From assembly GCF_009905435.1 (NCBI RefSeq), contig NZ_JAAAMT010000042.1, positions 1 through 51,593 of the forward strand: DNA of 51,593 nt. Direction: 5' to 3'. A program made the position numbers and the translations under genes. Positions 1 through 8,743 of the stretch are shown here, one piece after another; within the stretch, counting starts at the first letter, position 1, and each line of letters starts with the position of its first letter. The stretch is from Pseudomonas sp. R5(2019). Lineage in GTDB: Bacteria > Pseudomonadota > Gammaproteobacteria > Pseudomonadales > Pseudomonadaceae. The notes under the pieces are model-generated. The model saw only the letters and a list, made by a program, of their open reading frames with translations. It was not told where the DNA came from and searched no databases.

Positions 1-1
1 C

Positions 2-1408
2 ATCACCGCCGACGAAGGCCTGCGGGGCGGCAAGCGCACGGCGCTCAAGGCCAACGTCGACCTGGCGCTGACCAATCCCGAAACCAGCAGCGTGCAGAAG
101 ATCATCGTGTGCAAGCGCACCGGCGGCAACATCGCCTGGCACCAGCACCGTGACATCTGGTACGAAGACCTGATGAAGGTCGCCTCCAGCCACTGCGCCC
201 CGAAGGAAATGGGGGCTGAAGAAGCGCTGTTCATCCTTTACACCTCCGGCTCCACCGGCAAGCCCAAGGGCGTGCAGCACACCACGGGCGGTTACCTGGT
301 GTATGCCGCACTGACCCATGAGCGGGTGTTCGACTACCGCCCGGGCGAGGTCTACTGGTGCACCGCCGACGTCGGCTGGGTCACCGGCCACAGCTACATC
401 GTCTACGGCCCGCTGGCCAACGGCGCCACCACCGTGTTGTTCGAAGGCGTGCCGAACTATCCGGACATCACGCGCCTGTCGAAGATCATCGACAAGCACA
501 AGGTCAACATTCTCTACACCGCGCCGACCGCGATCCGCGCGATGATGGCTGAAGGCCAGGCCGCCGTCGCCGGTGCCGATGGCTCGAGCTTGCGCCTGCT
601 CGGTTCGGTCGGCGAGCCAATCAACCCCGAAGCCTGGAACTGGTACTACAACACCGTCGGCAAGCAGCGCTGCCCGATCGTTGACACCTGGTGGCAGACC
701 GAGACCGGAGGCGTGCTGATCAGCCCGTTGCCAGGCGCCACGGCCCTCAAGCCTGGCTCTGCAACCCGTCCGTTCTTTGGCGTGGTGCCGGCGCTGGTGG
801 ACAATCTGGGCAACCTGATCGAAGGCGCCGCCGAGGGCAATCTGGTGATCCTCGATTCGTGGCCTGGCCAGGCGCGGACGTTGTACGGCGACCATGACCG
901 CTTCGTCGATACCTACTTCAAGACCTTCCGTGGCATGTACTTCACCGGCGACGGCGCCCGTCGCGACGAAGACGGTTACTACTGGATCACCGGGCGGGTC
1001 GATGACGTGCTCAACGTGTCCGGCCACCGCATGGGCACGGCCGAAATCGAAAGCGCCATGGTCGCGCACCCCAAGGTCGCCGAAGCGGCGGTGGTGGGCG
1101 TGCCGCACGACATCAAGGGGCAGGGCATTTATGTCTACGTCACCCTCAATGGCGGCGAGGAGACCAACGAGGCCTTGCGTATCGAGCTGAAAAACTGGGT
1201 GCGCAAGGAGATCGGCCCGATCGCTTCGCCAGACGTGATTCAGTGGGCACCCGGCTTGCCGAAAACCCGTTCGGGGAAAATCATGCGGCGTATCCTGCGC
1301 AAGATTGCCACGGGCGAGTACGACGCCCTCGGTGATATTTCCACCCTGGCCGACCCGAGCGTGGTCCAGCACCTGATCGACACGCACAAGACCATGAACG
1401 TCGCCTGA
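2..1408 (+). CDS. acs: Acetyl-CoA synthetase, 5' end outside the window
   Basis: AMP-forming acetate:CoA ligase, which activates acetate to acetyl-CoA through acetyl-AMP in the cytoplasm. The frame is open from base 2, so only the C-terminal 468 residues are present; the family is usually about 650 long. Visible adenylation motifs, in order: the P-loop YTSGSTGKPKG, the WWQTETGG motif, TGDGARRDEDGYYWITGR with its adenylate-binding Asp and Arg, the hinge DDVLNVSGHRMG, and PKTRSGKIMRRILRKIA, which carries the catalytic lysine acetylated in this family. The gene ends in TGA and is followed by a strong terminator. It has no evident link with the genes to its right. Confidence 0.96.
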   Translation: MTADEGLRGGKRTALKANVDLALTNPETSSVQKIIVCKRTGGNIAWHQHRDIWYEDLMKVASSHCAPKEMGAEEALFILYTSGSTGKPKGVQHTTGGYLVYAALTHERVFDYRPGEVYWCTADVGWVTGHSYIVYGPLANGATTVLFEGVPNYPDITRLSKIIDKHKVNILYTAPTAIRAMMAEGQAAVAGADGSSLRLLGSVGEPINPEAWNWYYNTVGKQRCPIVDTWWQTETGGVLISPLPGATALKPGSATRPFFGVVPALVDNLGNLIEGAAEGNLVILDSWPGQARTLYGDHDRFVDTYFKTFRGMYFTGDGARRDEDGYYWITGRVDDVLNVSGHRMGTAEIESAMVAHPKVAEAAVVGVPHDIKGQGIYVYVTLNGGEETNEALRIELKNWVRKEIGPIASPDVIQWAPGLPKTRSGKIMRRILRKIATGEYDALGDISTLADPSVVQHLIDTHKTMNVA

Positions 1409-1425
1409 TTGACCCAGGCGCTATC

Positions 1426-1460
1426 AAAACCCCGCCTGGCAAACAGCCGGGCGGGGTTTT
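1426..1460 (+). terminator. Rho-independent terminator of acs, probably bidirectional
   Basis: A 15-bp near-perfect inverted repeat (AAAACCCCGCCTGGC / GCCGGGCGGGGTTTT, one mismatch) around a 5-base loop starts 17 bases after the acs stop. The arms begin in A's and end in T's, so it can also serve the leftward oxidoreductase gene that ends at 1524. Confidence 0.9.
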
Positions 1461-1523
1461 CTGTCGGTGCGCCCGCCAGGGGCGCAAGGGTGTGTGTGAA
1501 AGTCTTGCGCAATGATCGGCGAG

Positions 1524-2915
1524 CTATCCCTTGTCCGCCTTGCCGGCGGCCGCGGCGAATTTTGCCAGGCGTACATCCAGTCGATGAGGGCGTCGGTCGT
1601 GATCCTCCGCATGCTCCTTGCGGCGAATGGCGTTGCGCACCATCAATGAACCCAAATAGCGGATGGGCTCCGGTGGGAAGTTGCCGAGCGGGCCTTGCAC
1701 CAGCGGCGAACGCGTCCAGGGATTGTCCAGGCCCAGGGCCAGCGAGGAAAGGATCTGTCCGCCCATATGGCAGGGGCCGACGCCACTGCCGGAATAGCCG
1801 AAGCCATAGAAGATGTTGCCGCTTGCGCCCATACGGCCGAAGAACGGCAGGCCGGTGACCGAACGATCGGAGGGGCCATTCCAGGTGGCGGCGATGCCGA
1901 CATCGGCAAAGTCCGGAAAGAACTCTGCCAGGGTGCTGCGCAACAACCCTGCATAGGGCGATGGCTGGTCGAACACTGGCAGGACGCGACCGCCGTAGGC
2001 GAAGGTGTTGCCGCCTTTACCGAGCATGATCCGGCCGTCCGGGGTGTTGTGGTAGTAGTGCACGAAAATCCGCGAGTCGAGTACGGTGACCCCGCTGGTC
2101 AGGCCGATTCGATCGAGCAGGTCAGGCCGCGGCTCGGTGATGATCATGTCGCTGGAGACGATGGCCACCGAACGCGAGAACTGTGGAAAGGCACGCGCCA
2201 TCCAGGCGTTGATCGCCAACACCACGCGATTGGCGACGACTTGCCCGTGCGGCGTCTTGACGATCGCCGGCAGCCCCTGATCCAGGCCGGTCATCGGCGA
2301 GCCTTCGTAGATGCGCACGCCGAGTTCCAGCGCGACCCGGCGCAGGCCACGTACCAGCTTGCCCGGCTGCACACTGGCAGCCGCAGGCGAGAACCAGCCT
2401 TCGATGTGCCGGGCCGAGCCGGCCATGCGTTGCAGGTCGGGCAGCGGGCACCGGGAGAAGGAGTTGATGCCATTGCGCTCCAGGGCCGCGACCACGGCAT
2501 CGGTCGCGCCCTGCTGTGCCCGGTTGGTGGCGGTATACAGGGTGCCGTCGAGGCGATAGTCGGCATCCACGGCGTACTGCTGACAGAAGTCGCCGATGGC
2601 ACGGATGCTGTCTTCCGAGGCCTTCACCAGGCGCACCGCCTCGGCTTGGCCGAACAACCGCTCGAGGGTGAAGTACTTGGCTGACCAGGACAGTGCGCAG
2701 CCGCCGTTGCGCCCACTGGCACCAGCACCGCAGATGTCGGCTTCGACGATCACCACATCGAGGTCGGGGTTCTGCTCCTTGAGCATGATTGCCGTCCACA
2801 AGCCGGTGTAGCCACCTCCGACGATGCAGACATCGGCGCGGGTGTTCTGCCGCAGCGGCGGGCAGGGCGTGGCGGGTTGGTTCTTCAGGGCCTGGTCGAG
2901 CCAGTAGGGTCGCAT
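1524..2915 (-). CDS. DadA-like FAD-dependent oxidoreductase, aminophosphonate-oxidase-like
   Basis: Predicted flavoprotein of 463 residues that oxidises an amine or amino acid. The Rossmann motif VCIVGGGYTGLWTA lies at about residues 29-42, followed by the glutamate of the second ADP-binding strand (VVIVEAD) and the GASGRNGGC flavin-contact segment. The C-terminal FGYSGSGVGPCHMGG block is the usual DadA-fold FAD site. Its length, sequence and divergent LysR partner resemble, from memory, the group annotated as putative aminophosphonate oxidoreductase; gamma-glutamylputrescine oxidase is the main alternative. The ATG is preceded by GGAG. The charged C-terminal tail (about the last 35 residues) is less conserved in appearance. 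The substrate is not established. Confidence 0.85.
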   Translation of the reverse strand: MRPYWLDQALKNQPATPCPPLRQNTRADVCIVGGGYTGLWTAIMLKEQNPDLDVVIVEADICGAGASGRNGGCALSWSAKYFTLERLFGQAEAVRLVKASEDSIRAIGDFCQQYAVDADYRLDGTLYTATNRAQQGATDAVVAALERNGINSFSRCPLPDLQRMAGSARHIEGWFSPAAASVQPGKLVRGLRRVALELGVRIYEGSPMTGLDQGLPAIVKTPHGQVVANRVVLAINAWMARAFPQFSRSVAIVSSDMIITEPRPDLLDRIGLTSGVTVLDSRIFVHYYHNTPDGRIMLGKGGNTFAYGGRVLPVFDQPSPYAGLLRSTLAEFFPDFADVGIAATWNGPSDRSVTGLPFFGRMGASGNIFYGFGYSGSGVGPCHMGGQILSSLALGLDNPWTRSPLVQGPLGNFPPEPIRYLGSLMVRNAIRRKEHAEDHDRRPHRLDVRLAKFAAAAGKADKG

Positions 2916-3006
2916 GGGGTCGTCTCCGTGGGGTCAGTTCGGGTGGCGGTTCACTGGTCGAACAGTGGTCAAGCGGCTTGCGAAAACCATGCTTGCAGTT
3001 CATTGT

Positions 3007-3029
3007 CGATAAATAAAATCGATTTATCG
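3007..3029. promoter_or_regulatory. Candidate LysR operator between divergent genes
   Basis: A perfect 8-bp inverted repeat, CGATAAAT and ATTTATCG, separated by 7 bases. It sits in the 151-bp gap between the oxidoreductase (start 2915) and the LysR gene (start 3067), the usual place for an autoregulatory site controlling both. It is AT-rich against a GC-rich background. It is a regulatory site by inference only. Confidence 0.5.
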
Positions 3030-3066
3030 TATGCACAAATAATTCAAACCTATACATGGTCCCCCA

Positions 3067-3942
3067 ATGACTATTTCCCACGCACAACTCAAGGCCTTCC
3101 ACGCCGTGGCCTTGAATGGCAGTTTTACGCGGGCAGCCGAACAGCTCTGCCTGTCCCAGCCAGCGGTGTCTGACCAGGTGCGCAAGCTCGAGGATTACTA
3201 CGGGGTGATGGTGTTCTACCGCGAAAAGCGCATGGTGCGCCTGACTGACGTGGGCGAGCGATTGTTCGGCCTGACCCAGCGCCTGTTCGATATCAGCATC
3301 GATGCCCACGACATGCTGATGGACTACCGCACCCTGTCGACGGGAACCTTGAACCTCGCCGTGGATGCGCCGGTGCACGTATTGCCCTATGTCGCACGCT
3401 TCTGCACCCGTTACCCCGGCGTCGATGTGAAGATTGAAACCGCCAATACCGATGAGGTCCTGCAGCGGTTGTTCAGCCACCGGGCAGACATTGCCCTGCT
3501 GGGTCGCAGCATCGATGACGACCGCCTCCTTTCATTGCACCTGCGCAGCGACCCCATGCTCGCTTTCGTCGCGCAGGACCATCCCTGGGCGCAACGCGAA
3601 TCCATTTGCCTTGCCGATCTGGACAACACGCCTCTGGTACTGCGCGAACAGGGCTCGGTAACGCGACTGTCCCTGGAAGAGGAGATGGCATCGGCGGGCT
3701 TGCGCATCCGCAAGGCGATCGTAGTGGAGGGGCGCGAAGCGGCGCGCGAGGCTGTGGCGATCGGTATGGGTGTCGGCGTCGTCTCGGCGAGCGAACTGGG
3801 CTCGGATTCTCGGGTTCGCGGATTACCGATCGTTGACTGTCAGCGGCGCTTCACCGAGACATTGGTGTGTCTGCGCGCGCAGAGTTCACGGCGTATCCTG
3901 ACGACCTTTTTCGACATCGTTCGAGATGCGCTGATTGAGTGA
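3067..3942 (+). CDS. LysR-family regulator, aminophosphonate-associated type
   Basis: A 291-residue transcription factor. The winged helix-turn-helix occupies about residues 1-60 (SFTRAAEQLCLSQPAVSDQV) and is followed by a linker helix and a two-lobed effector domain of normal size. The N-terminal wording (AQLKAFHAVALNGSFTRAA, VSDQVRKLEDYYGV) resembles the LysR group tied to aminoethylphosphonate catabolism, which fits the divergent oxidoreductase. It probably controls that gene and itself from the inverted repeat at 3007-3029. The ligand is inferred only from neighbourhood. Confidence 0.88.
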   Translation: MTISHAQLKAFHAVALNGSFTRAAEQLCLSQPAVSDQVRKLEDYYGVMVFYREKRMVRLTDVGERLFGLTQRLFDISIDAHDMLMDYRTLSTGTLNLAVDAPVHVLPYVARFCTRYPGVDVKIETANTDEVLQRLFSHRADIALLGRSIDDDRLLSLHLRSDPMLAFVAQDHPWAQRESICLADLDNTPLVLREQGSVTRLSLEEEMASAGLRIRKAIVVEGREAAREAVAIGMGVGVVSASELGSDSRVRGLPIVDCQRRFTETLVCLRAQSSRRILTTFFDIVRDALIE

Positions 3943-4035
3943 AACTCATCATTCGGGCCAAGTGCACGTTGGCCCGGCTTATGCCGACCTGTTGAACAGC
4001 GGCTGCGTGGACCATGACTACCTACTGGATTCGAC

Positions 4036-4124
4036 TGTAGGAGCAAGGCTTGCCTGCGATGCAGGCGCCGCTGTGTTTCTGATACAACGCGGCGCTTGCA
4101 TCGCAGGCAAGCCTTGCTCCTACA
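4036..4124. repeat. REP-type inverted repeat pair
   Basis: TGTAGGAGCAAGGCTTGCC and its reverse complement form the two arms of an 89-bp element, with an inner GCATCGCAGG/CCTGCGATGC arm continuing the stem. The same arm sequence recurs at 18814-18906 and 47224-47290. It lies between the LysR stop and the porin stop and may act as a transcript-end hairpin for both converging genes. Confidence 0.85.
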
Positions 4125-4160
4125 CAGGGGGTGTCATCAACCTGACCGCCAGGCGGCATT

Positions 4161-5492
4161 TTAGAAAATATCGATCGGATAGCTGACGATGACACGGTGC
4201 TCGTCCGAATCCCGCTGGCTGGCGAACTCGGTGCGCATCTGCGCATGGCGCAGCGCAACGCTCAGGTTTTTCGCCGGGCCGGACTGGATGACGTAACTCA
4301 GGGTCAGGTTGCGTTCCCATTCTTGCTTGTCGCCATCTGCCGTCTGGATGTTCGAGCCATGTTCATACATGGCGACGAAGTTCAGCCCCGGCACGCCAAC
4401 GCTGGAAAAGTCGTAGCCGTAGCGCAACTGCCAGGTGCGTTCGCCGGCACGCTGGAATTTGCCGATCATCGATTCGGTCATGAAGTAGGCGGTGGAGCCG
4501 TCGCCCTGGTTCAGCCAGACCGCATCACTGTCGCCAGTCACCGCCTGATACCCCGCGGCGAAGGTGTGGCCCTTGATCAGGTAGGAGAACAGCGCGCTGG
4601 AGAGCTGGCTGTCGACTTTGCCCTTGGTGACACCATTGCCGTAGTAACCGACGGTGAAGAAGGCCGGGTCGTGGCCGTTGGCTCCGTCGGAGTGGTTGTT
4701 GAAATGGCGCAGGTCGGTGCGCAGGGTGCCGGCACCCAGGCTCATGTCGTACTTCAGACCCAGGAAGTGCTGTTTGTAAAAGTTTTCCAGATTGCCGTAG
4801 TAGTACTGCAGGGTCAGGTCTTTGCTCGGTTTGTAGTCGACGCCTGCGTAATAGAACGTGTTGACGAACTCGCCCGTCAGCGGATTGTTGGCACCGGGAA
4901 TAGACATGCCCATCTGGTTGGTCGAACCCCGGCCCATCACGTGTTCCAACTGGCCGGCGGTGAAGGTGAAGTTGTTCAGATCCCTGGATTGCACCTGCGC
5001 ACCACGGAAGGTCTGTTGCAGCATGCGGTCGGTGGACATCACCACCGGCAGCATCGGCACCAGCGTGCCGTAACGGACTTCGGTCTGGGCAAAACGGGCC
5101 TTGAGCGTGCCGCCCAGGCTACTGAACTCATCCACCGCGCGGCCGTCGCTGTCGGTCGGGAAGATGTTGCCGTTGAAATTGGTGCTTTGCGGGTTGTAAT
5201 GGTGGGCTTTGCTCGAATCCAGGCGAATACCCAATTGGCCGATGGCGTCCACGCCAAAGCCGACGGGGCCCTGGGTGAAGCCGGACTGGACGTTGAGAAT
5301 GAAACCTTGCCCCCATTCCTGCGTGTAGTTCGGGTCGGCGGCGCCGCTGCGGTTGTCGGCGTTGCTGAAGAAGTTGCGCGCCAGCAGGCTGGCCTTGCTG
5401 TCTTCCACGAAACCCGCGGCAAAGCCCTGTTGTGCGATCACCAGGCCACACAGGCCCACGGCCAGGCGGGGGGCGCGATTGGAACGCTCCAT
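4161..5492 (-). CDS. OprD-family outer membrane porin
   Basis: A 443-residue substrate-specific channel of the OprD family, which admits small carboxylates, amino acids or peptides. An N-terminal signal peptide ends near AQQGFA, followed by the family opening FVEDSKASLLARNFFSNADNR. Alternating beta-strand pattern runs throughout, with EVRYGTLVP, FTFTAGQLEHVMGRGS and YQAVTGDSD typical of the family, and the protein ends in the barrel-assembly aromatic residue Phe. GAGGATG precedes the ATG. The cargo cannot be read from the sequence. It is paralogous to the porin at 37361-38680. Confidence 0.93.
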   Translation of the reverse strand: MERSNRAPRLAVGLCGLVIAQQGFAAGFVEDSKASLLARNFFSNADNRSGAADPNYTQEWGQGFILNVQSGFTQGPVGFGVDAIGQLGIRLDSSKAHHYNPQSTNFNGNIFPTDSDGRAVDEFSSLGGTLKARFAQTEVRYGTLVPMLPVVMSTDRMLQQTFRGAQVQSRDLNNFTFTAGQLEHVMGRGSTNQMGMSIPGANNPLTGEFVNTFYYAGVDYKPSKDLTLQYYYGNLENFYKQHFLGLKYDMSLGAGTLRTDLRHFNNHSDGANGHDPAFFTVGYYGNGVTKGKVDSQLSSALFSYLIKGHTFAAGYQAVTGDSDAVWLNQGDGSTAYFMTESMIGKFQRAGERTWQLRYGYDFSSVGVPGLNFVAMYEHGSNIQTADGDKQEWERNLTLSYVIQSGPAKNLSVALRHAQMRTEFASQRDSDEHRVIVSYPIDIF

Positions 5493-5547
5493 TGGTTCAT
5501 CCTCATTCTGTCGTTAAGTGTTGTAAGAGGCAGGGGGAAGGCGGCAG

Positions 5548-7104
5548 TCAAGTTTTCTGTTGTTGTTCTGGAGTGGGAGCAACAGGTGGCGCCACGCGAG
5601 TCAGGATGACCGGCGGCAAGCGATAAAGGATGACCAGGGCCAGCACGCCCAGTGCGGCGCAGGTCAACAGACCGATGCCGACTGACTGAGCCAGGGCGGC
5701 CCGTGCAAGGTCGAGCAATGCGCTGTCGATAGCGGGGTTGGCCGGGTTTAGAAGCACCTGTGGGTCGATCAAGCGTGGCAGGGCTTCGCCCTGGCCGCTG
5801 GCAAGCAGGGCACGCTGCAGGTTGGCGGCATACATCAGTTTCACCAGCACCCCCATGCAGGCGGTGCCCAGCAGTCCGCCCACCAGCCGCAACGATTGCG
5901 TCAACGCCGTGGCAATTCCCAGAAATTGGCGCTCGGCCAGGGTCTGGGTGAAGACGGTCAGGTTCAGCAGGATAAAACCCAGCCCCAGACCCGCCAGCAG
6001 AATCAGCCCCAGCAACAGGTTGAAACTGGCCGACAAGCCCGCCATCGCCAGCCCCGCACAGGCGATCAGCAATGCGCAGAAGCCAGCCAGCGGCAAGCGG
6101 TTGGGGTTGTCCAGGCGGCTCATGATCCGGCTGTTGACGATGGCGCCCAACGTGATGCTCAGCGCCAATGGCGTGATCAGCAGGCCGGCTTCCTCGGGCG
6201 AATAGCCGTAACTGCCTTGCAGCAACAGCGGCAGGTAGAACAGCAGCGTGAACATGATTGCCCCCGCCAGCAGCGAGAGGACAAACAGCAGGCGAATGCT
6301 TGGGCTTTCGAACAGCGGTGCGGGCAGCAGCGCATGGCTGCACCGGCGCTCCCAGACCCACAGGCCGATTGCAGCGACCAAACAGACCGAGCCCAACAGC
6401 GCGCTGAGCCGCACGTCGGCATCGCCCATCCATTCCACGAACAACTGCAGGCTGCCCAGCGCCAGCACGATTAACAGCGCGCCGAGCCAGTCCAGATGGA
6501 TGGCCTTTGTTTGCTGCGGGCGATACCAGGGCACAAAGCGCCAGGCGAAAAACAGCGCCAGCACACCCAGCGGAATATTCAGCCAGAACACCGAGCGCCA
6601 GCCGAACACGCCGGTCAGGTACCCACCCAGCCCCGGACCGATCGCGTTGACCGCGCTGAACATGGCGCTCAGCAGGATTTGCCAGCGCAGCCGCTGGCGG
6701 GTGTCGGGAAACAGCTCGGGCACACAGGCGAAAGCCGTACCGATCAGCATCCCTCCACCCACGCCCTGCAGCGCCCGCCCCAGCACCAGCACCCACATCT
6801 CATTGGCCAGCGCGCAGCCCAGCGACGCCAGCGTGAAGATCACCGTGGCCGCCAGCACAAAGGGCTTGCGCCCGTAGTAGTCGCCCAGCCGACCAAAGAT
6901 CGGAATGGTGACGATGGATGCCAGCAAGTACCCGGTGGCGACCCAGGCGTACCAGTCAAAGCCCTGCAGTTCGGAGACGATGCTGGGCAGCGCGTTGCCG
7001 ATCACGGTCTGGTCCAGCGCCGACAGCATCAACACCAGCGAGATGCCGAGCATGGCCAGCAATGCTTGCCTGAAGGTGAGTGAAGGCGGGCTCGGCATCG
7101 TCAT
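5548..7104 (-). CDS. DHA2-type MFS transporter
   Basis: A 518-residue inner membrane transporter of the 14-helix EmrB/QacA type. The family signature LDQTVIGNALP is in the first helix (about residues 29-39), motif A is GRLGDYYGRKP, and motif C GPGLGGYLTGVFGWR is in helix 5. I placed the start at 7104 because GAGGAA lies 7 bases before it and the open frame upstream is proline-rich and overlaps the aminotransferase. The start is 10 bases after the aminotransferase stop, so the two should be co-transcribed from the promoter at 8361-8424. It may export or import a compound of the same regulon; drug efflux is the default family role. Confidence 0.92.
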   Translation of the reverse strand: MTMPSPPSLTFRQALLAMLGISLVLMLSALDQTVIGNALPSIVSELQGFDWYAWVATGYLLASIVTIPIFGRLGDYYGRKPFVLAATVIFTLASLGCALANEMWVLVLGRALQGVGGGMLIGTAFACVPELFPDTRQRLRWQILLSAMFSAVNAIGPGLGGYLTGVFGWRSVFWLNIPLGVLALFFAWRFVPWYRPQQTKAIHLDWLGALLIVLALGSLQLFVEWMGDADVRLSALLGSVCLVAAIGLWVWERRCSHALLPAPLFESPSIRLLFVLSLLAGAIMFTLLFYLPLLLQGSYGYSPEEAGLLITPLALSITLGAIVNSRIMSRLDNPNRLPLAGFCALLIACAGLAMAGLSASFNLLLGLILLAGLGLGFILLNLTVFTQTLAERQFLGIATALTQSLRLVGGLLGTACMGVLVKLMYAANLQRALLASGQGEALPRLIDPQVLLNPANPAIDSALLDLARAALAQSVGIGLLTCAALGVLALVILYRLPPVILTRVAPPVAPTPEQQQKT

Positions 7105-7114
7105 TTTCAGTTCC

Positions 7115-8323
7115 TCAGCGCAGGGCGGCGACGGCGGCTGCGATGCGCGCGCAACCGTCTTCGAGAATGTTGATGGCGGTGGCGGTGGACATGCGGAAGA
7201 ACGGCGCCAGGCCGTAAGCGGAACCTGCCACCACCGCAACACCCTGGCTTTCCAGCAGGTAAAGCACCACGTCGGTGTCGGCCTCCAGCACTTGGCCTTC
7301 GGGCGTGCGTTTACCCAACAGCGCGCCGCAGTTGACGTAGAGGTAGAACGCGCCGTCGGGCTTGATGCAGCTCAGCCCATCGATGGCGTTGATCAACTCG
7401 AGGCTGCGATCACGGCGCTGGCGATAGACCTTTACGCTCTCGCCGACGAAGCGCTGGTCACCTTCCAGCGCGGCGACCGCGGCGGCCTGGCTGACTGAGC
7501 AGGCATTGCTGGTGGACTGCGATTGCAGCATCGCCATGGCCGCGATCAGGTCACTGGGGCCTGCCGCGAAACCGATGCGCCAGCCGGTCATGGCGTAGGT
7601 CTTGGAGACGCCGTTGATGATCAGCACGCGTTCGCGCAGCGAAGGCTCGACGGTGAGCAAATGAGTGATGGGCTGGTCGTCGTAGCGAATGTGCTCGTAG
7701 ATGTCGTCGGTCATGACCAGCACATCGGGGAAGTCCAGCAGCACGTCGGCCAGCGCGCGCCACTCGGCAGCGCTGTAGGTGGCGCCGGTCGGGTTGCTGG
7801 GGGAGTTCAACAGCAGCCAGCGCGTGCGCGGGGTGATCGCGTCGCGCAGTTGCGCTGCGGTGAGCTTGAACTGGTGTTCCTCGGGGCAGGGCAGTGTCAC
7901 CGGCGTGCCTTCGCAGGCCAGCACCATGTCCGGGTAAGAGACCCAGTAAGGCGCCGGAATCAGCACCTCGTCATCAGCGTTCAAGGTCGCGGCGAAGGCA
8001 TTGAAGATGGCCGCCTTCGCGCCTGTGGTGATCACCACTTGGCTGGCCGGGTAGCTCAAGCCGTTTTCCCGTTTCAGTTTCGCCACCACCGCGTTGCGCA
8101 GCGCCACGGTGCCGCTGTTGAGCGTGTAGCGCGTTTCACCGCTTTCGATCGCCGCGCAGGCGGCCTGGCGGATATGGGCCGGGGTGTCGAAGTCGGGCTC
8201 GCCGACCACCAGGTTGATGATCGATTTGCCGGCACGCCGCAGCTCGTTGGCGCGGTCGGCAGCAGCGCTGCTGGGCGAAGGTTTGATGCGGTGCATGCGG
8301 GCAGCGATGCGGGAGATGGTCAC
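7115..8323 (-). CDS. Class I PLP-dependent aminotransferase, aspartate-aminotransferase-like
   Basis: A 402-residue cytoplasmic fold-type I aminotransferase. Visible marks: VVGEPDFDTP near the N-terminus, the NSPSNPTGATYS loop, the MTDDIYEHIRYD cofactor aspartate/tyrosine strand, the Schiff-base lysine in NGVSKTYAMTGWRIG, and a C-terminal FFRMSTA arginine for the substrate carboxylate. The start is GTG at 8323, with GAGGAA 7 bases before it. The amino acid substrate is unknown. Its promoter shares a conserved operator with the biotin-carboxylase/Pxp operon and the SDR/ABC operon, so it probably transaminates an intermediate or the end product of that pathway. Confidence 0.92.
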   Translation of the reverse strand: MTISRIAARMHRIKPSPSSAAADRANELRRAGKSIINLVVGEPDFDTPAHIRQAACAAIESGETRYTLNSGTVALRNAVVAKLKRENGLSYPASQVVITTGAKAAIFNAFAATLNADDEVLIPAPYWVSYPDMVLACEGTPVTLPCPEEHQFKLTAAQLRDAITPRTRWLLLNSPSNPTGATYSAAEWRALADVLLDFPDVLVMTDDIYEHIRYDDQPITHLLTVEPSLRERVLIINGVSKTYAMTGWRIGFAAGPSDLIAAMAMLQSQSTSNACSVSQAAAVAALEGDQRFVGESVKVYRQRRDRSLELINAIDGLSCIKPDGAFYLYVNCGALLGKRTPEGQVLEADTDVVLYLLESQGVAVVAGSAYGLAPFFRMSTATAINILEDGCARIAAAVAALR

Positions 8324-8360
8324 GGTGGCATTCCTCGTTGGTGTCCTTGACGAGGGTTAC

Positions 8361-8424
8361 GTTACGAGCCGCGGCCGGGTGCGCCATAAGACGAGTTCGT
8401 TCTGGGTTGATAGGAAGTCCTTAT
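8361..8424 (-). promoter_or_regulatory. Operator-promoter A of the aminotransferase-MFS operon
   Basis: Read on the minus strand, ATAAGGACTTCCTAT (8424 to 8410) fits ATA-N9-TAT. CGTCTT starts exactly 31 bases after its first base, at 8393. The -35-like TTATGG (8389-8384) overlaps that element, and 17 bases later comes the -10-like CGTAAC (8366-8361). Spacing is identical to the two sites at 9660 and 14360. It probably binds the LysR protein at 8744-9655. Confidence 0.72.
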
Positions 8425-8516
8425 GACCGAAGTTGAAACGTGCGCGCACCAAAACAGGGCAATCCCACCCCCCTGTTCGATGTTCCAGGGCATTTACCAT
8501 TGCTGAGGCATGCCTT

Positions 8517-8604
8517 TGTGGGAGCGGATTTATCCGCGAATAGCTTCTCGCGGTTCGCTTGGCACACCGTGGTGAAGCTATTCGCGGAGAAATCCGCTCC
8601 CACA
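8517..8604. repeat. REP-type inverted repeat
   Basis: TGTGGGAGCGGATTTATCCGCG and its near reverse complement TTCGCGGAGAAATCCGCTCCCACA face each other over 88 bp, with the inner GAATAGCTTC/GAAGCTATTC arms pairing as well. It lies inside the 420-bp gap between the aminotransferase and LysR genes, which otherwise holds only the two operator sites. Confidence 0.85.
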
Positions 8605-8672
8605 TTCCCCGCTCAGGGCTGTTGGGGCAAAGATCAAAAGCGGCCTGCGCAGGTCCTGCTCTGCATGACGTC

Positions 8673-8687
8673 ATATCGATTGCTTAT
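8673..8687 (+). promoter_or_regulatory. Operator D upstream of the Nac-like LysR gene
   Basis: ATATCGATTGCTTAT fits ATA-N9-TAT and is preceded by GTC, giving the GTCATA common to all four sites. It is 56 bases before the GTG start of the LysR gene, consistent with autoregulation. It lacks the exactly spaced CGTCTT partner of the other three, so it may be a repression site rather than an activation site. Confidence 0.5.
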
Positions 8688-8743
8688 GAAGCTGGCCCAT
8701 CTCTTGCTCTGCAACCCCGGTCCACCCGTTAGAGCGCTGTGCC

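Noticed and set aside
2122..3480. Minus-strand open frame of 452 codons across the oxidoreductase start and the LysR gene
   Set aside because: It runs through two well-supported genes in other frames and encodes Arg/His-rich sequence without any recognisable domain.
4197..5609. Long plus-strand open frame opposite the OprD porin
   Set aside because: Antisense shadow of a GC-rich gene; no family motif, and the porin frame is clearly real.
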